Assembly (NCBI GenBank): GCA_029204225.1
Contig: MU831957.1
Span: 30,619 to 94,618, forward strand
DNA length: 64,000 nt
Source: Diphasiastrum complanatum
Taxonomy: Eukaryota; Streptophyta; Lycopodiopsida; Lycopodiales; Lycopodiaceae
Direction of reading: 5' to 3'
Below, one piece after another: positions 28,925-40,009 of this stretch. The position numbers and the translations under genes were made by a program. The notes under the pieces were generated by a model. The model made no database searches. It saw only the letters and a program-made list of their open reading frames with translations, and had not been told where the DNA came from. The first letter of the stretch is position 1, and each line of letters begins with the position of its first letter.

Positions 28925-31900
28925 CTCTCAATAAAACACTAGAGTAAAAAGATTCAGATTTTCAAAACACTGGTCTGAATTCCTAACTCATTTAATAGAT
29001 CGAGAATTATTCACGACACTTAACAATAATTAAGTATCTATTTATGGTCCGTCAATCATAAATATTTTGATCCTTATGATTTGTCAATTATAACTCACTA
29101 AAACCATACTTAATCATTAAAGGATATTGGAGTATATCTGCAACATAACTTAGAAAAAATAAGAATCATTCCAAAATGTTTTTCACTAGGAAAATACTAG
29201 ATTTTAAGAATATTTTCCAAACCGAATTCTTGACCAAGATGTGAGATATTCAAGTTTTATATGCAATAGGTAATTAAAGACAGAAAGCATACCAAAATGA
29301 TAATGACAACCATCCTCAAATACAAGAAACTTCTAATTACCTTCTAGAACCAAATCTAGACACCCAAAGTCCTGCTGAATATAAATTCAGCTGTTATTCT
29401 TGGAATCATTAAGATTTGTTGTCCAATTGATCCCTCTGGGATCCACCAATCACTAACGAAATAAGTATATTTCTCAATTGATGCATACTCTACCAAGAAA
29501 ATCGTATATCCTATGCACATAATTTTTACTGATGAATAGTGAAGATTCACAAATCATGCATCTTACAAGTAATATAAAATAAAAAAATAAGTTTTTGGTA
29601 AATCATCTTCACACTGTTCGTCTAACCAATTAACTTCATCCAGGAGTAGCTCATATACTCAAGTTAATTGCCAATGATTTAGAAATATCAAATGTCCAGG
29701 TGCAGAACTCAATTTACCGATTGGTTTAAGTGCACCAAATAAATCTAGTAACTAATAATATATAATAGATCGATACAAGATTAATCGTGCACATATGAGA
29801 ATAATCTCACTATGACCTAGTACATAAACACATATCCTTATTAGATTCTGATAGATTCCTCCAAAATCCACATATGTTACTCACATAACTCATTGAGAAC
29901 ATTGTAACTTAGCTACCAAAGAATTTCTATTTCTCATGAGTAAGCAACATATTTGAGAAATCTCTGAGATGAAAAACATATTTACTTTCACAAGTCTTTT
30001 AAGCCAACTTACCACTTTCAACATGATTTATTTCACTTAATTAACGTCTTCTTGATCCTATTCAAACTAAGATTAGGTTGATCTAAAACAACCATTCTAT
30101 CAAACCGCATCTAGTTCTAGATTAATACACATAATCCCTAGAGAATTTCTTTTATTTGACAAGTTCCAGTTTTGTATCTTACCTTGGATTTATCCGAAAA
30201 TACTCTCAAAAAATCTCATTTGCATACCCCAACTGGTGCTCTTAAAAAAAAAAAACTATGCATCCAATAGATCTTCAAATAGAATTTTATCCCATCACTT
30301 CACCCCTCCTGTTAAAGAAATTACCACTTTATATTACCTTGGATTTATCCAAAAATACTTTCAAAAAATCTCATTTTTATACCCCAACTGGTCCTCTTCA
30401 GAAAACTATGCATCCAATAGATTTTTAAATAGAATTTTATCTCATCACTTCACTCTTCCTTTTAAAAAAACTACCAATTTCTATAAAAGTTAACTAGAAA
30501 GATGATATATGAAAATATCTAAATCCATTAAAAGTCAATAGTAAGTGCCTTCCACATAAAAGGATTCACTCTGTTATAATCAGGACTTTTCCTTCAAATA
30601 TTTTAACTGCCATCTATCTGAAATCCATCCATGCATAAGAGCAACCTGGGTTCAAAAAATTGAAACACACAAGTCTATTCACACAAGTAGTAATTCATAT
30701 GATATAACAGTCTTTCAGAAAAATAATTTCATGTTGGAAAAAATCATATAAACCAATTTGATGTCTAATATTCAAGACATTACTAAGAAGCAAAAGTTTA
30801 ATTAAGAAAACGAGAAATAGATTTAAGGGTTTCTAATTTTGTAAATGATGAGATACCCACTTGGAATCCGGATTAAAACTCAAAATTTCACAAAATATCC
30901 CATGAATTTTGATCAATGGTTTTAGATCGACATCCAATAATTATCGAAATTAACCATTGTCAATCAGATTCGTACGATCCTAGAACCTCCCCTTTGGAAT
31001 TACCGATGTCTCATACCATCAGCTTTCCCTCCAAAAAGATCCTTAATCCCTTAATTTGACTTTTCTAGAGATCCACTGATCCATTTAGCTATCCTATAGT
31101 CTATATAGAATATTATCCTTCATTCCCAAAAACTAGAAAATCCATTTATTTGGATGACTTGAATGCCTTTCAGATGGATATAACAGATCCACAAATGACT
31201 CTGTGGCTTAAGCTAAATAATTAACATGCATTACCAACCCTTCCAGGTTAGAGATAAGCTTCAAATTCCTACTGATCCAAGAGCATTAACTCTAGGGATT
31301 CGCTTATGTAAAACTAACAGGTCCAGTGTCGTCCATGTATTCAAACTCTACTTCTATCATTACAATTTACAAAACTGTGGATAACTCAATGGTTACAAAA
31401 ATATCTGTTATGAGTTCAATTAAATAAATTCCTTTCAGGAAAATAATATATGGTATTAAGCAATTATTCCTAGGGGCTTCCAAAATCCTGACTGCGAAAT
31501 ACATTTTCAGAGTACACTTACTATCTCTGATGTCCACTCTTCTTCCCCTCGTAGGATTTTCAGTCCCTTGAAAATCTGCTTAAGCTAAGGTACTAAGAAG
31601 ATGTAAAGACATTAGTAAATGTAAAAGTGAGTTACCGTAGAAAAAATTCTGCAAAAAATTTCATTTCTATCCTATACTTGGATTGAATCAAAACTACACA
31701 AAAATCATCTACTATTACGCATAACAATAGTAGTCTAACATTTTGCATACTATTCACCATAGGATTCAAACATGAAATGAAATCAGTTTTTCATCTTTGA
31801 TCAGTTCCTACAATTTTTTATTGGACCATTTACAGTTTTTCCAATAAAAAATTGGACCATTCTTCTTTTTTATTGACCAGTTTGGCATTACTTTGTCAAT

Positions 31901-32270
31901 GTTAAATATTATCAAAACCTCAGAATATGAAATTACGTGAATGAAAATTCTACCAATAGGATCTCAGCAACTCTTAGTTTGTATCCAACAAAATTTCATT
32001 GCCTAGATAAAAACTTCAATCACCACTCATTCTGTTTGGCCATTTCATATTATTTGACGGTTTTAAATTTAATTTTGACGAGTATTTTGCACAAATGTTC
32101 ACTTGATCCACTTCTAATGATCAATATCGATTAGAAATGTATCAAACAAGTAACCAGTTTCAAATTTTAACCAAATGTAAAATTTAACATAAAAGAAAAG
32201 AAATTCAGTAAAAATTTGTATCTGGGAGTACCCTACTCTTGAAAACAGACATATTTGTCTTGCCTTTTCA
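28925..32270. other. Long AT-rich stretch without a gene
   Basis: Apart from the tandem duplication at 30179-30482, no domain, RNA gene, LTR or inverted repeat was recognised on either strand. Open frames are all short. Confidence 0.55.
30179..30482. repeat. 155-bp tandem duplication
   Basis: TTACCTTGGATTTATCC starts both copies (30179 and 30334), and each continues through AAAAAATCTCATTT..ATACCCCAACTGGT, ACTATGCATCCAATAGAT and AATAGAATTTTAT. The copies differ by point changes and by an A-run in the first. Confidence 0.85.
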
Positions 32271-32274
32271 CCTA

Positions 32275-32960
32275 CTACATGATTCCCTTGGGTAGTCCTA
32301 CCATGAGCCATGTCAGGACACCATGGTCTGAAACACTCTTAGGATCACAACCTCCACGTAATTTTTTGATCCATTCAATGTAGTTATACAAGGATTTGTT
32401 TTTCTTGTCCACGTGGATTCGTCCTAGTTGTAAGAAGGGATTGAAAAGAAAATGGGCAGTTATATAGCGAGTGATGAACAAGATATTACAGTCATCATGT
32501 TCATTTGGCTCCAGATTGAAATAACAATCTTTCGTAGTATCGGTTAGGCACAAATTGAAAATCTTAACAGCCCTTGTGGGTCCGTAGGCTCTACACGCTT
32601 GGGTGTAGATTTTTAGAAATCGTCGCAGATCTCCCTTTCCATCAAACCTTGCGAGGTCAATTTTGGAGAAGTTCCTGATGGCATGAGGTATGAATGGCCT
32701 AGGATTATCCATCACAGATGGATCTACGTCAACATTTTCGTGGGGTATTTTGATAGGTATGTTAATGAACTCTTCTAGATCGGGGTTATCCAAAGTTGAC
32801 AATCTCCTACCAAATCTGAGATGCATACACCAATATCAGATTTGTGGCTATTTTTGGTGTTGCTCGTTTTCGATTTTTCAAATGATTTTGTAGATCTTTT
32901 TAGGGATAAAATTGTTACGTCCACGTCCTGTGTGTATAAGATTCGGTATAGTCCTAGACT
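32275..32960 (-). pseudogene. Ty3/gypsy-type gag, N-terminal two thirds
   Basis: A 183-codon frame reads LRFGRRLSTLDNPDLEEF, RNFSKIDLARFDGKGDL, RRFLKIYTQACRAYG, NILFITRYITAHFLFNPF and YIEWIKKLRGGCDPKSV, then LTWLMVGLPKGIM. This is the retrotransposon gag domain, better preserved than the related piece at 7927-8460. It stops at GLPKGIM without a zinc knuckle or pol. By position the text to about 32960 is its 5' leader or N-terminus. No LTR was identified beside it. Confidence 0.75.
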
Positions 32961-33034
32961 TGGATACACGACGGTACTCCAGTACTCAAGTTTATTGGTT
33001 ACTCCTTGTTATTCTAAAGTAGGTTAGAAATGAA

Positions 33035-33185
33035 ATCAATAATCTTGTGAGGACCCAGTCACACATATTGTGATGTGTGGAGCTACTGCATGGGTTAGGG
33101 TGACTATTGGCTTGGTATAGAGTATCAATAGTAATGAACTACATGTATGGGAATGTTGTATGCTTGCATGGACACATGCATAGGT
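33035..33185 (-). repeat. Dispersed repeat, inverted partner of 23480-23635
   Basis: CTTGTGAGGACCCAGTCACA through CATATTGTGATGTGTGGAGC, GGGTTAGGGTGACTATTGGC and CATGTATGGGAATGTTGTAT is the reverse complement of the copy near 23.5 kb, with scattered differences. Confidence 0.7.
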
Positions 33186-34395
33186 AAGGCAAGGGCTATC
33201 TCCTCATGCTGAAACTCATCCTACTCCCATTCTCATTGTGAGTTTTCATTGCCAGGTTAGTCTCTCTACACTTGCATTAAAAAAAGTCACTCATTTCTGC
33301 TATTTTGGTGACAAAAGAGGCAAAATCTTCATCAATCACTGATAACTTTTTGTTCCTTTGCAACCAACCTTCGCTGACTTGCAAGGAATACCACCATGAT
33401 GCAGTGAAGTTACAATTTGAAGAGCAAAGGTTACTTCCTAGCCAATTTTTAGAAATTGAACAAAAACCACAAAAAAAGTGAAAAATCTCTAAAAAGAGAA
33501 AAATACTAAAAACCATTCTTCCTCTGGTCTACTGTACCTAGATTTGACATAGATTTATTTATAGCCATGTCGGCAAAGGTTAATTCCAAAAATAGAAGCC
33601 TAAAGTGACTGTTCCACTAGTTGTTGGTAACCTTTTGTAGAAAGTTATATACCTTCTTAAATAAATATCAGTTCTCTGAGAGGAACCTTCGCCAGAGTCA
33701 CAAATAGTCCATTATACTATTTTGGATAAATAGAAAGTTGGGCAAACGTTGAGTCAAGGTCAGTTGTTATATTGAGCTATTTTTGTCAAAAAGTATCATT
33801 TTTTGCAAAAATAGTAAAAAAAAATATCATTCTTTTGCAAAAATAATAGTATCACTCTTGAACCTTTGTCTGAACTTTCGTTGAGTTGTCCGAAATTCCA
33901 AAGTTAGTAATCCATTATTATTGAGTTTGTCGAAGGTTAGTTACATTGGATTATCCAAAAAGTCTATCGTAATCCTCGCCAAGGTTCAAAAAGCTATTGT
34001 TCGTCAAAAAAGAACCTTTGCCAGTTCTACCCTAGCATCATTATTATCAGATATACCTACTATCAATCATATGAAGGTTAGATATTCCAAGTAATTTTTT
34101 GTATCCAAAATAGTATTGAAAGAACCCTCGCCGAGTCAACCTTCGCCAATACTATTTTTGAGTTTTGATTTATAAGATCTAGTTATCGTCATATTTTTGA
34201 AGGATTTTGTTAGAATTCGTCATTGATTCTTTATATTCTTATTTCTAGAGTGTTGATCGCTTGATCAAGATCTTTTTTTCAAAATCAAAATCTGATTATT
34301 GTCAAGTGATAAAGTTTTACAAGATCTGATCAAAGATAGGAGTTAATTGAAAAATCTAGATCCAATCTCATTATTGTTCTAAAGTAATTCAAAAG
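33186..34395. other. No gene recognised
   Basis: The sequence has recurring CTTCGCC, AAGGTT and AACCTTCGCC words (about 33610-34150), perhaps a degenerate repeat or LTR of the following gag element. No defined ends were found. Confidence 0.35.
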
Positions 34396-34397
34396 AA

Positions 34398-35330
34398 TGT
34401 CATAATCAGATTTTGAACCTGAAGTGGAATTGCCACCACGGACTCCTGTTAGAATAACTTCTCATTTAGAATTGCCAAAGTATAATGAGTTATCTGATCT
34501 AGTTAGAATTCTCAAAATCTTTGCTGAATCATGTGAGGTCTACGGTGAAGTTAATCCAGGGGATAAACTTAAATTAATTCTTATGTCCTTAACTAGAGCG
34601 GCTCAAGATTGGTTTTATAATCAAGACTTGACTGAACCATCTGATTGGGAAGTAGTTAAAGTTGTCTTTATTACAAGATTTAAACCCAAGAAGTTTTTGG
34701 AAGATCCTTTCCTACTTTTAAGTAAAATTAAAATGGGAAAGAGGGAAGGAATGTAGGAATACATTGAATGGGTCAAGCATTTCAGATCAGAGTGTGATCC
34801 TGAATTGATTAATAATGATGTTATGATTATGTGGTTTTTAGCAGGTCTACCAAAGAGGATCAGACTTGAACTCAAATGTTGAGTAGATTATACGTCATTA
34901 CAACATGCAATGGGTGACGCAATACGCGAAGAGGATGAAGATTCAAATGATGAACCAAATATTGGAATGCTGACATGTACAGCTAGACAAATGACTACAA
35001 CATCCACAACTATTGCAACTACGAAGATCAATGCAACAGTCGAATTGATGATGAATGAGTTTGAAAAACTTGATCAAAAACTACAGATGTAGCTAGAGAA
35101 GATGTAAGTCACAGTTCAATACAAAGTTGAAAGCATTGGAAGAGCAACAAGCTAAGAGCGATAAAACAACTGATAAGATGACTAAAACATTTCCTAGCAG
35201 AGAAAATGTGTGGTGTGCGATCTGTGCTGGACATCATACCACAAATGAGTGTCCAATGATTGAAAGCATACATAGATGGACCAAGCGGTACCCGAACCAC
35301 CCCACACCCCACAAATCTCATTTCAGATGA
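34398..35330 (+). pseudogene. Ty3/gypsy-type gag with zinc knuckle
   Basis: A start at 34398 meets TAA at codon 3 and then reads SDFEPEVELPPRTPVRITS, LPKYNELSDLVRILKIFAES, AAQDWFYNQDLTEPSDWE and VVFITRFKPKKFLEDPF. After a stop at 34754 comes YIEWVKHFRSECDPELINND, then WFLAGLPKRIRLELK. A further shift gives WCAICAGHHTTNECPM (about 35211-35260), a CCHC zinc knuckle. Order and motifs match the retrotransposon gag domain. It is related to, but distinct from, the gag at 32275-32826, and lies in the opposite orientation. At least three stops or shifts make it inactive. Confidence 0.75.
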
Positions 35331-35670
35331 GGGAGCTGAAGAATCATAGCCCATCCACCAAGTAGGAGTAGGATGAGAAAAGGATGCGAAGTACATAACG
35401 ATCCCAATCACGCAATGGGGGTTTCCACAAAAATCAGCAAGGACTTCACTCTTTGTTTACAGTCTGTACTGGTATTGTCCTCCACACGTGTGAGGCCGCT
35501 CTTCATAGTTTTCAATTATTTGATCCATTGCTCTTGCTAAAATCATAGTGTAATGCATCTAGATCAAGATCTAAGACGTAGAACTTGATAGATCATTGTA
35601 TTTAGCAATCAATAACTCTTAATAGTTGTTTTGTATAGTCATAATTGTCCTTTTTATCAGAAAATTCACA
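35331..35670 (+). repeat. Probable 5' LTR of the 36-38 kb copia element (start not defined)
   Basis: The sequence just before the primer-binding site ends AAAATTCACA, a CA end as expected of an LTR. No second LTR was found, so the left limit is unknown and may lie within this stretch. Confidence 0.4.
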
Positions 35671-35682
35671 TGGTATCAGAGC
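35671..35682 (+). promoter_or_regulatory. Primer-binding site (initiator Met-tRNA)
   Basis: TGGTATCAGAGC directly follows the CA-ending sequence and precedes the copia gag at 36264 by about 580 bp of untranslated leader, in the same orientation. Confidence 0.85.
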
Positions 35683-36263
35683 TAAGTATAAGAGTGATCT
35701 TATGTTTAATAAATCTTGTGAAAATCATTAACAATGTGTTGTTTTTGAACTTTACTTGAGTGGGCAAGTGCAAAGAGAGTGGTACCTTCAATATTTTTGG
35801 TCAAGATCGATTTGTGGGTTGCTAATGTACTGTCCACATGTGTGAAATCGTAGAACAACCTTCAAATCAACTTCCTATAGTGTTTTGATCCAAAAATGTG
35901 CATACTAGGCCAAAATTCATGATTTTTGGTACATTGTCTAGATCTAGGTTCAATCCATTGAATGCTAATGATTAAGTAGAGATTTGAGTCATTGAAGCAA
36001 TTCATTTTGAAGCATTAGATTAGATCTTTAAGACTGATTTGTTCAGATCTTATGTGTGTGTGAAATATCAAGCAAAATAGTGCTAGAGTCAATTTTGTGA
36101 AGGAGTGATTTGCTAGGATCTTTGAGTGGATCTATTACATCATCAGCCAAGTTTGAACTAGCCTGATTGGGCCAAGATTAGAAGCTTCTTAGAAAGCTAG
36201 AAATCTATCTAAGATCATTCATTATCAAGAGATCTTTCTGAATCTCATAGACATTCATTCATA

Positions 36264-36840
36264 ATGTCATCCATGGGTGGATAATTGTTAGAATCTAGTG
36301 AGAAATTAAATTCCACTAACTATTCCATTTGAAAAGTGAGGATGGAATCACTTTTAGTGATCCATGACCTCTTTGATATTGTTCTAGGAGTTGAGGAAGA
36401 GCCTCAAGCTGTCCAAGAACAATTGAGATACAAGAAGAGGGCTAGATTAGCCTTGCATTGCTTAAAGTTGAATGTAAGCAATGACCTCTTGAAGGAGGTA
36501 GCATCTTGTGCCTCATCAAAAGAGGCTTGGGATTCACTAAAGGGCATTTATGAATCCACCAACACTTCAAGAGTGCTTATGCTAAGAAACTTGAACTTGC
36601 AAATCATGAGGGAAAGTGGAGAAAATGAACAAGAATACGTCTTAAGGATAAAGTCTTTAAACAAAGAATTGGGATCTATAGGAGAAAAGATCCAAGATAA
36701 TGAACTAGTACAATTGATACTGAATGGATTAGGTGATGAGTTATCTAATTCTAGTTCAATATTTTGCTATTCAAGACCAACTTCCATCAATAGATAAGTT
36801 GCATAATGCTCTTGTGGCTGAAGAGAATATGATTCTACAC
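36264..36840 (+). pseudogene. Copia gag with early stops
   Basis: The ATG at 36264 reads MSSMGG, stop, LLESSEKLNSTNYSI, TGA (36330-36332), then KVRMESLLVIHDLFDIVLG and EVASCASSKEAWDSLKGIYE. The TGA replaces the conserved Trp of copia gag, the same residue that is TAG in the 24-29 kb element. A later shift moves the frame so that FAIQDQLPSIDKLHNALVAE continues it. It is UBN2-type gag of a different family from the minus-strand element. Confidence 0.8.
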
Positions 36841-36841
36841 A

Positions 36842-37500
36842 ATGGCAAGAATGGGGTCTATGTCACTACATGGTGGTGATGAGAAAGCAAACTTCACATC
36901 AAAGGGCAAAAAGAAGACTCATCCATTCAAGAAGTACCAAGGCAAGGAGGCCGAGGTCAAGGATGGAGGATCTACCTCCAAAGGGAAGCAAAAGAACAAA
37001 GCCAAGATAAAGTGTTTCTTTTGTGGAAAGAAAGGACACTTTGCTTCCGAATTCTATAAGAAGAAGAATGCACAAGGGAGTGTAGATCAAGGCAATCTTG
37101 CAAAAGGAGAGGAGGAAGAGTATGGCTTCAACACAACCTTGATGGTAGCATCTGCACCAAATTCAAGCCAAGAGACATGGTGGATTGATAGTGGGGCTAG
37201 CTCCCACATGTCATTCAACAAACATTAGTTTTCTACTTTATTTTCTTGTAATGATTCTAAGAAATTAATCTACACTGCTAGTGATCAAGAATGTAAGATA
37301 GATGGCATAGGATCTATTCCATTATGCTTAGGATCATCTAAGAGGATAGATCTTGATAATGTTTTGTATGTTCCATCCATTACCAAAAAATTGCTTAGTG
37401 TTTGTCAACTGATGGACAATGGACCAGATGTACATTTCAAGAATGGAGTATGTTCCATCTTGAAAAGTGATAAGTGCATAGCTAGTGGCATTAAGCAACA
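36842..37500 (+). pseudogene. Copia zinc knuckle, protease and pre-integrase region
   Basis: The frame reads KIKCFFCGKKGHFASEFYKK, a CCHC knuckle whose last Cys is Phe, followed by ETWWIDSGASSHMSFNKH with the protease signature DSGASxHM. A TAG stop follows immediately. Beyond it the same frame continues as IDLDNVLYVPSITKKLLSVC, the usual lead-in to the pre-integrase domain. Confidence 0.8.
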
Positions 37501-37529
37501 AAGGCTTTTAAGCTGGATGCTAATGTGGC

Positions 37530-38072
37530 CATTGAAAGTATGAATATGGTTAGGGAGGAGTTGACTCAAGTGGAGCTTTGGCAAAAAAGATTAGGCCATC
37601 CTAATCTTCAATCAATGGAGTCCATGGCATCAAAGGAGCTAGCTCTTGACCTACCAAAATCATTCAAGGTGTGACAAAGTGTGTGAGGCATGTGGCCTTG
37701 CAAAGTCACACATGCACAAGACTTCCTACAAGAGATCTTTGACAAAATCTACATCACCCTTGGATCTTATTCATTTAGATGTACATGCTTTTTCTCATGA
37801 AAGTAATGGAGGTGCCTTAATGTATGTGACGTTCATAGACGACTGTACTAGATTCACTTGGATTGAATTATTGTCTAAGAAAAGCCTTCTATATGAAGCT
37901 TTTGTAAAGTTTAAGTCTGTAGTGGAAAAGCAACTTACTTCTTGCATTCAAGTTCTAAGATGTGATAATGGAAGAGAATATATCTCCAACAAGATGAGAG
38001 ACTTTTGTGAGATCAATGGCATTAAGAGAGAGCTTACTTGTTCCTACACCCCCCAACAAAATGGGGTGGCCG
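37530..38072 (+). pseudogene. Copia integrase, cut at PQQNGVAE
   Basis: After QVELWQKRLGHPNLQSME-like pre-integrase text, the frame 37646-38092 gives SPLDLIHLDVHAFSHESNGG, YVTFIDDCTRFTWIELLSKK and LRCDNGREYISNKMRDF, with catalytic D, D and E. It then runs into SYTPQQNGVAE. That motif should continue with RKNRT. Here it turns at about 38072 into unrelated sequence. Reverse transcriptase and a 3' LTR of this element were not found. Confidence 0.85.
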
Positions 38073-38074
38073 AG

Positions 38075-38760
38075 GTAGGACTTGGGCCTTGAATACAATG
38101 TGCCTTTGGATTCAAACAAAAGGCAATTGATGAGAAGAGCCGTGAGGAATCCCAAGAATCCCACGAAGCCTGGATGGTGTTCCAAAAGGGATTGGAGGAA
38201 GGTGAAAGAGGAATTGTTGCAAAACAATCCCCAAAAGTATGAAAAACAACGTAGGGCCGCCGTCGAGAAGCTCTTAAAACATGGCCAAAGTCACTTGGGA
38301 TCGGGAGGAAGGGGCAATCTACAGGCCCAATTCGTAAGTGCAATATTTTTTAGTATGATTCTATTTTTGTAGTGAGATTGTTAATGTTTTTTATTGCTAA
38401 ACTACATTGTATTGCTAAACTATGTTTTTTTGTTGAATGTAACTTAGTGATTTTGGAAAACACATGACCGCCGCGGAGTACAAGCAAGGTTACGATCATG
38501 GATATGTCGGCCTTAAGGCTTTTATGGAATCCCATGGATTGTTTCCAATTGTAAACTCTTAACCTTTATTGTTCTGTGATTGTTTACTTTGTGGTCTACA
38601 AGTAAGTTTAATCTCACTCTTATCAAATCTTTGATTCTATTTTGTAGAGACGCTCTAGAAGAGTACGTGAATGAGAGCGAAGGGGAGTTTGAAGATGTGG
38701 ACACCAATGTAAACCTACAAGATGAAGGAGGCGAGGAGGGAGGAAGTGATGATGAGTAGA
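38075..38760 (+). pseudogene. Unrecognised multi-exon coding fragment joined to the broken integrase
   Basis: The first segment (to about 38330) reads RRAVRNPKNPTKPGWCSKRD, then WRKVKEELLQNNPQKYEKQR and EKLLKHGQSHLGSGGRGNLQ. GTAAGT follows at 38331 and TTAG at about 38447, after which FGKHMTAAEYKQGYDHGYVG, then LKAFMESHGLFP is readable. A second GTAAAC..TTTGTAG interval leads to EEYVNESEGEFEDVDTNVN and an acidic end stopping at 38757-38759. The Arg/Lys-rich start and acidic tail loosely recall the accessory ORFs of plant En/Spm transposons, but the match is weak. The joins do not stay in phase throughout, so a decayed gene is likely. Confidence 0.4.
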
Positions 38761-39533
38761 GGTTTTTAAATTAAATGTAAGGGCTTGTAGAAGGCAATGT
38801 AGGAAGAGAGAATTTATTCTCTCATCAATGTACTTTTTTTTAAATCAATCAATATAATGTTTTGGCATCACATCATTCTTGCAAAAATTTTGAATGCATA
38901 TATTTTCAATCCATGAATGCAAATGTATAGTCTATTGAATGCACATCTATTGATTGCAAATGTATCTATTGATGTATTCAATGCAATGTATAGTCTATTT
39001 GATGCACATCTATGCAATGCAAATGTATCCATTGATGAATTCAATGCAATGTATCTATTTTAGCAAATGATTTGCATGCTAGAATGACAATAGAAAGTAA
39101 TGTAAAGCACAATGGAAAGTAATGGAAACCACAATATAATGCATCAATAGATAACACATTAAGTTATCAACAAAATATCAAATGAATCAAAATAAATCTG
39201 AATTTAGCTTTACTATTGTATCTCCATTGTTTTGCAATCTTTGCTTTTCCTTTTGCATGCACTTGATCTTTGAATCCTTTGCAATGAAAGCTCATTTTTT
39301 ATTTTTCATATCCAAACCTACATCACAAACAAAAAAGATCTTAAGACTTATGATCACAAAACACATATTATTAACATCCATCAATGAACTAAAAATCCTA
39401 AACACTATCAATCTTCTCACTCACATTCATGCTCATCTCACTCTCACTCCCATCTATACTCTCTTTTTCTCTCTCTCACACAACACAAAAAAGAAAGTCA
39501 CCTCTAGTTTAGGAGCGAACCACATTTTGGTTT
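38761..39533. other. No gene; ~66-bp tandem repeat at 38915-39060
   Basis: Units containing TGCAAATGTATAGTCTATT, ATGCACATCTAT and ATTCAATGCAATGTAT repeat two to three times between about 38915 and 39060. The remainder is AT-rich with nothing recognised. An AATAAA-like context near 38850 could end the preceding fragment. Confidence 0.5.
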
Positions 39534-40000
39534 GCGTGGATTATCCACACGCACGCAAAATCTAGAAACCTATCCGCATGGATAAGTTTTCATTTTTATC
39601 CACGCGGTATTCACGGCCTCAACTCTTTGGATTTCGCGTGGATAAAGCAAATTTCACGTGGATAATCCACGTGGAATCCACGCGAAAGCCGAGCCTTTTT
39701 TATTTAAATTTTACTATGGCGTGGATAATCCACGCAAAATTAGAATTCCTATTTCCGGCTCCGGGTGTCAGAGGGTTGCCCGACTGCCGGTAGTCGGACT
39801 TGGCGTGGATAATCCACGTGTGGATAGTCCACGCATTTTGAATTTCACGACATCCGGCCGATCTGCTGCCGGAAATGACATTTGCGTGGAACATCCACGC
39901 GTATATCCACAGCTATATCCACGCGAATTTGTTTTTGCCTGCGCGTCTTCCTTTGTATTGTGCGTGGATATTTGCTACATGTGTTCTTGTGAAGTGATAA
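39534..40000. repeat. Dense array of GCGTGGATA palindromes
   Basis: GCGTGGATA, its complement TATCCACGC and close variants occur about a dozen times in both orientations in roughly 440 bp. Many are joined head to head into palindromes: GCGTGGATTATCCACACGC (39534-39552), CACGTGGATAATCCACGTG (39655-39673), GCGTGGATAATCCACGC (39719-39735), a double unit at 39803-39834 and GCGTGGAACATCCACGC (39884-39900). The spacers differ, so this is not a simple satellite. Such clusters resemble the subterminal transposase-binding repeats of CACTA-type transposons. No CACTA end was seen. Confidence 0.75.
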
Positions 40001-40009
40001 GGCAGAACG

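Noticed and set aside
39534-40000. CRISPR-like array
   Set aside because: Short palindromes with unequal spacers suggested it, but unit length, spacing and orientation vary, and this is plant nuclear DNA with no associated genes.
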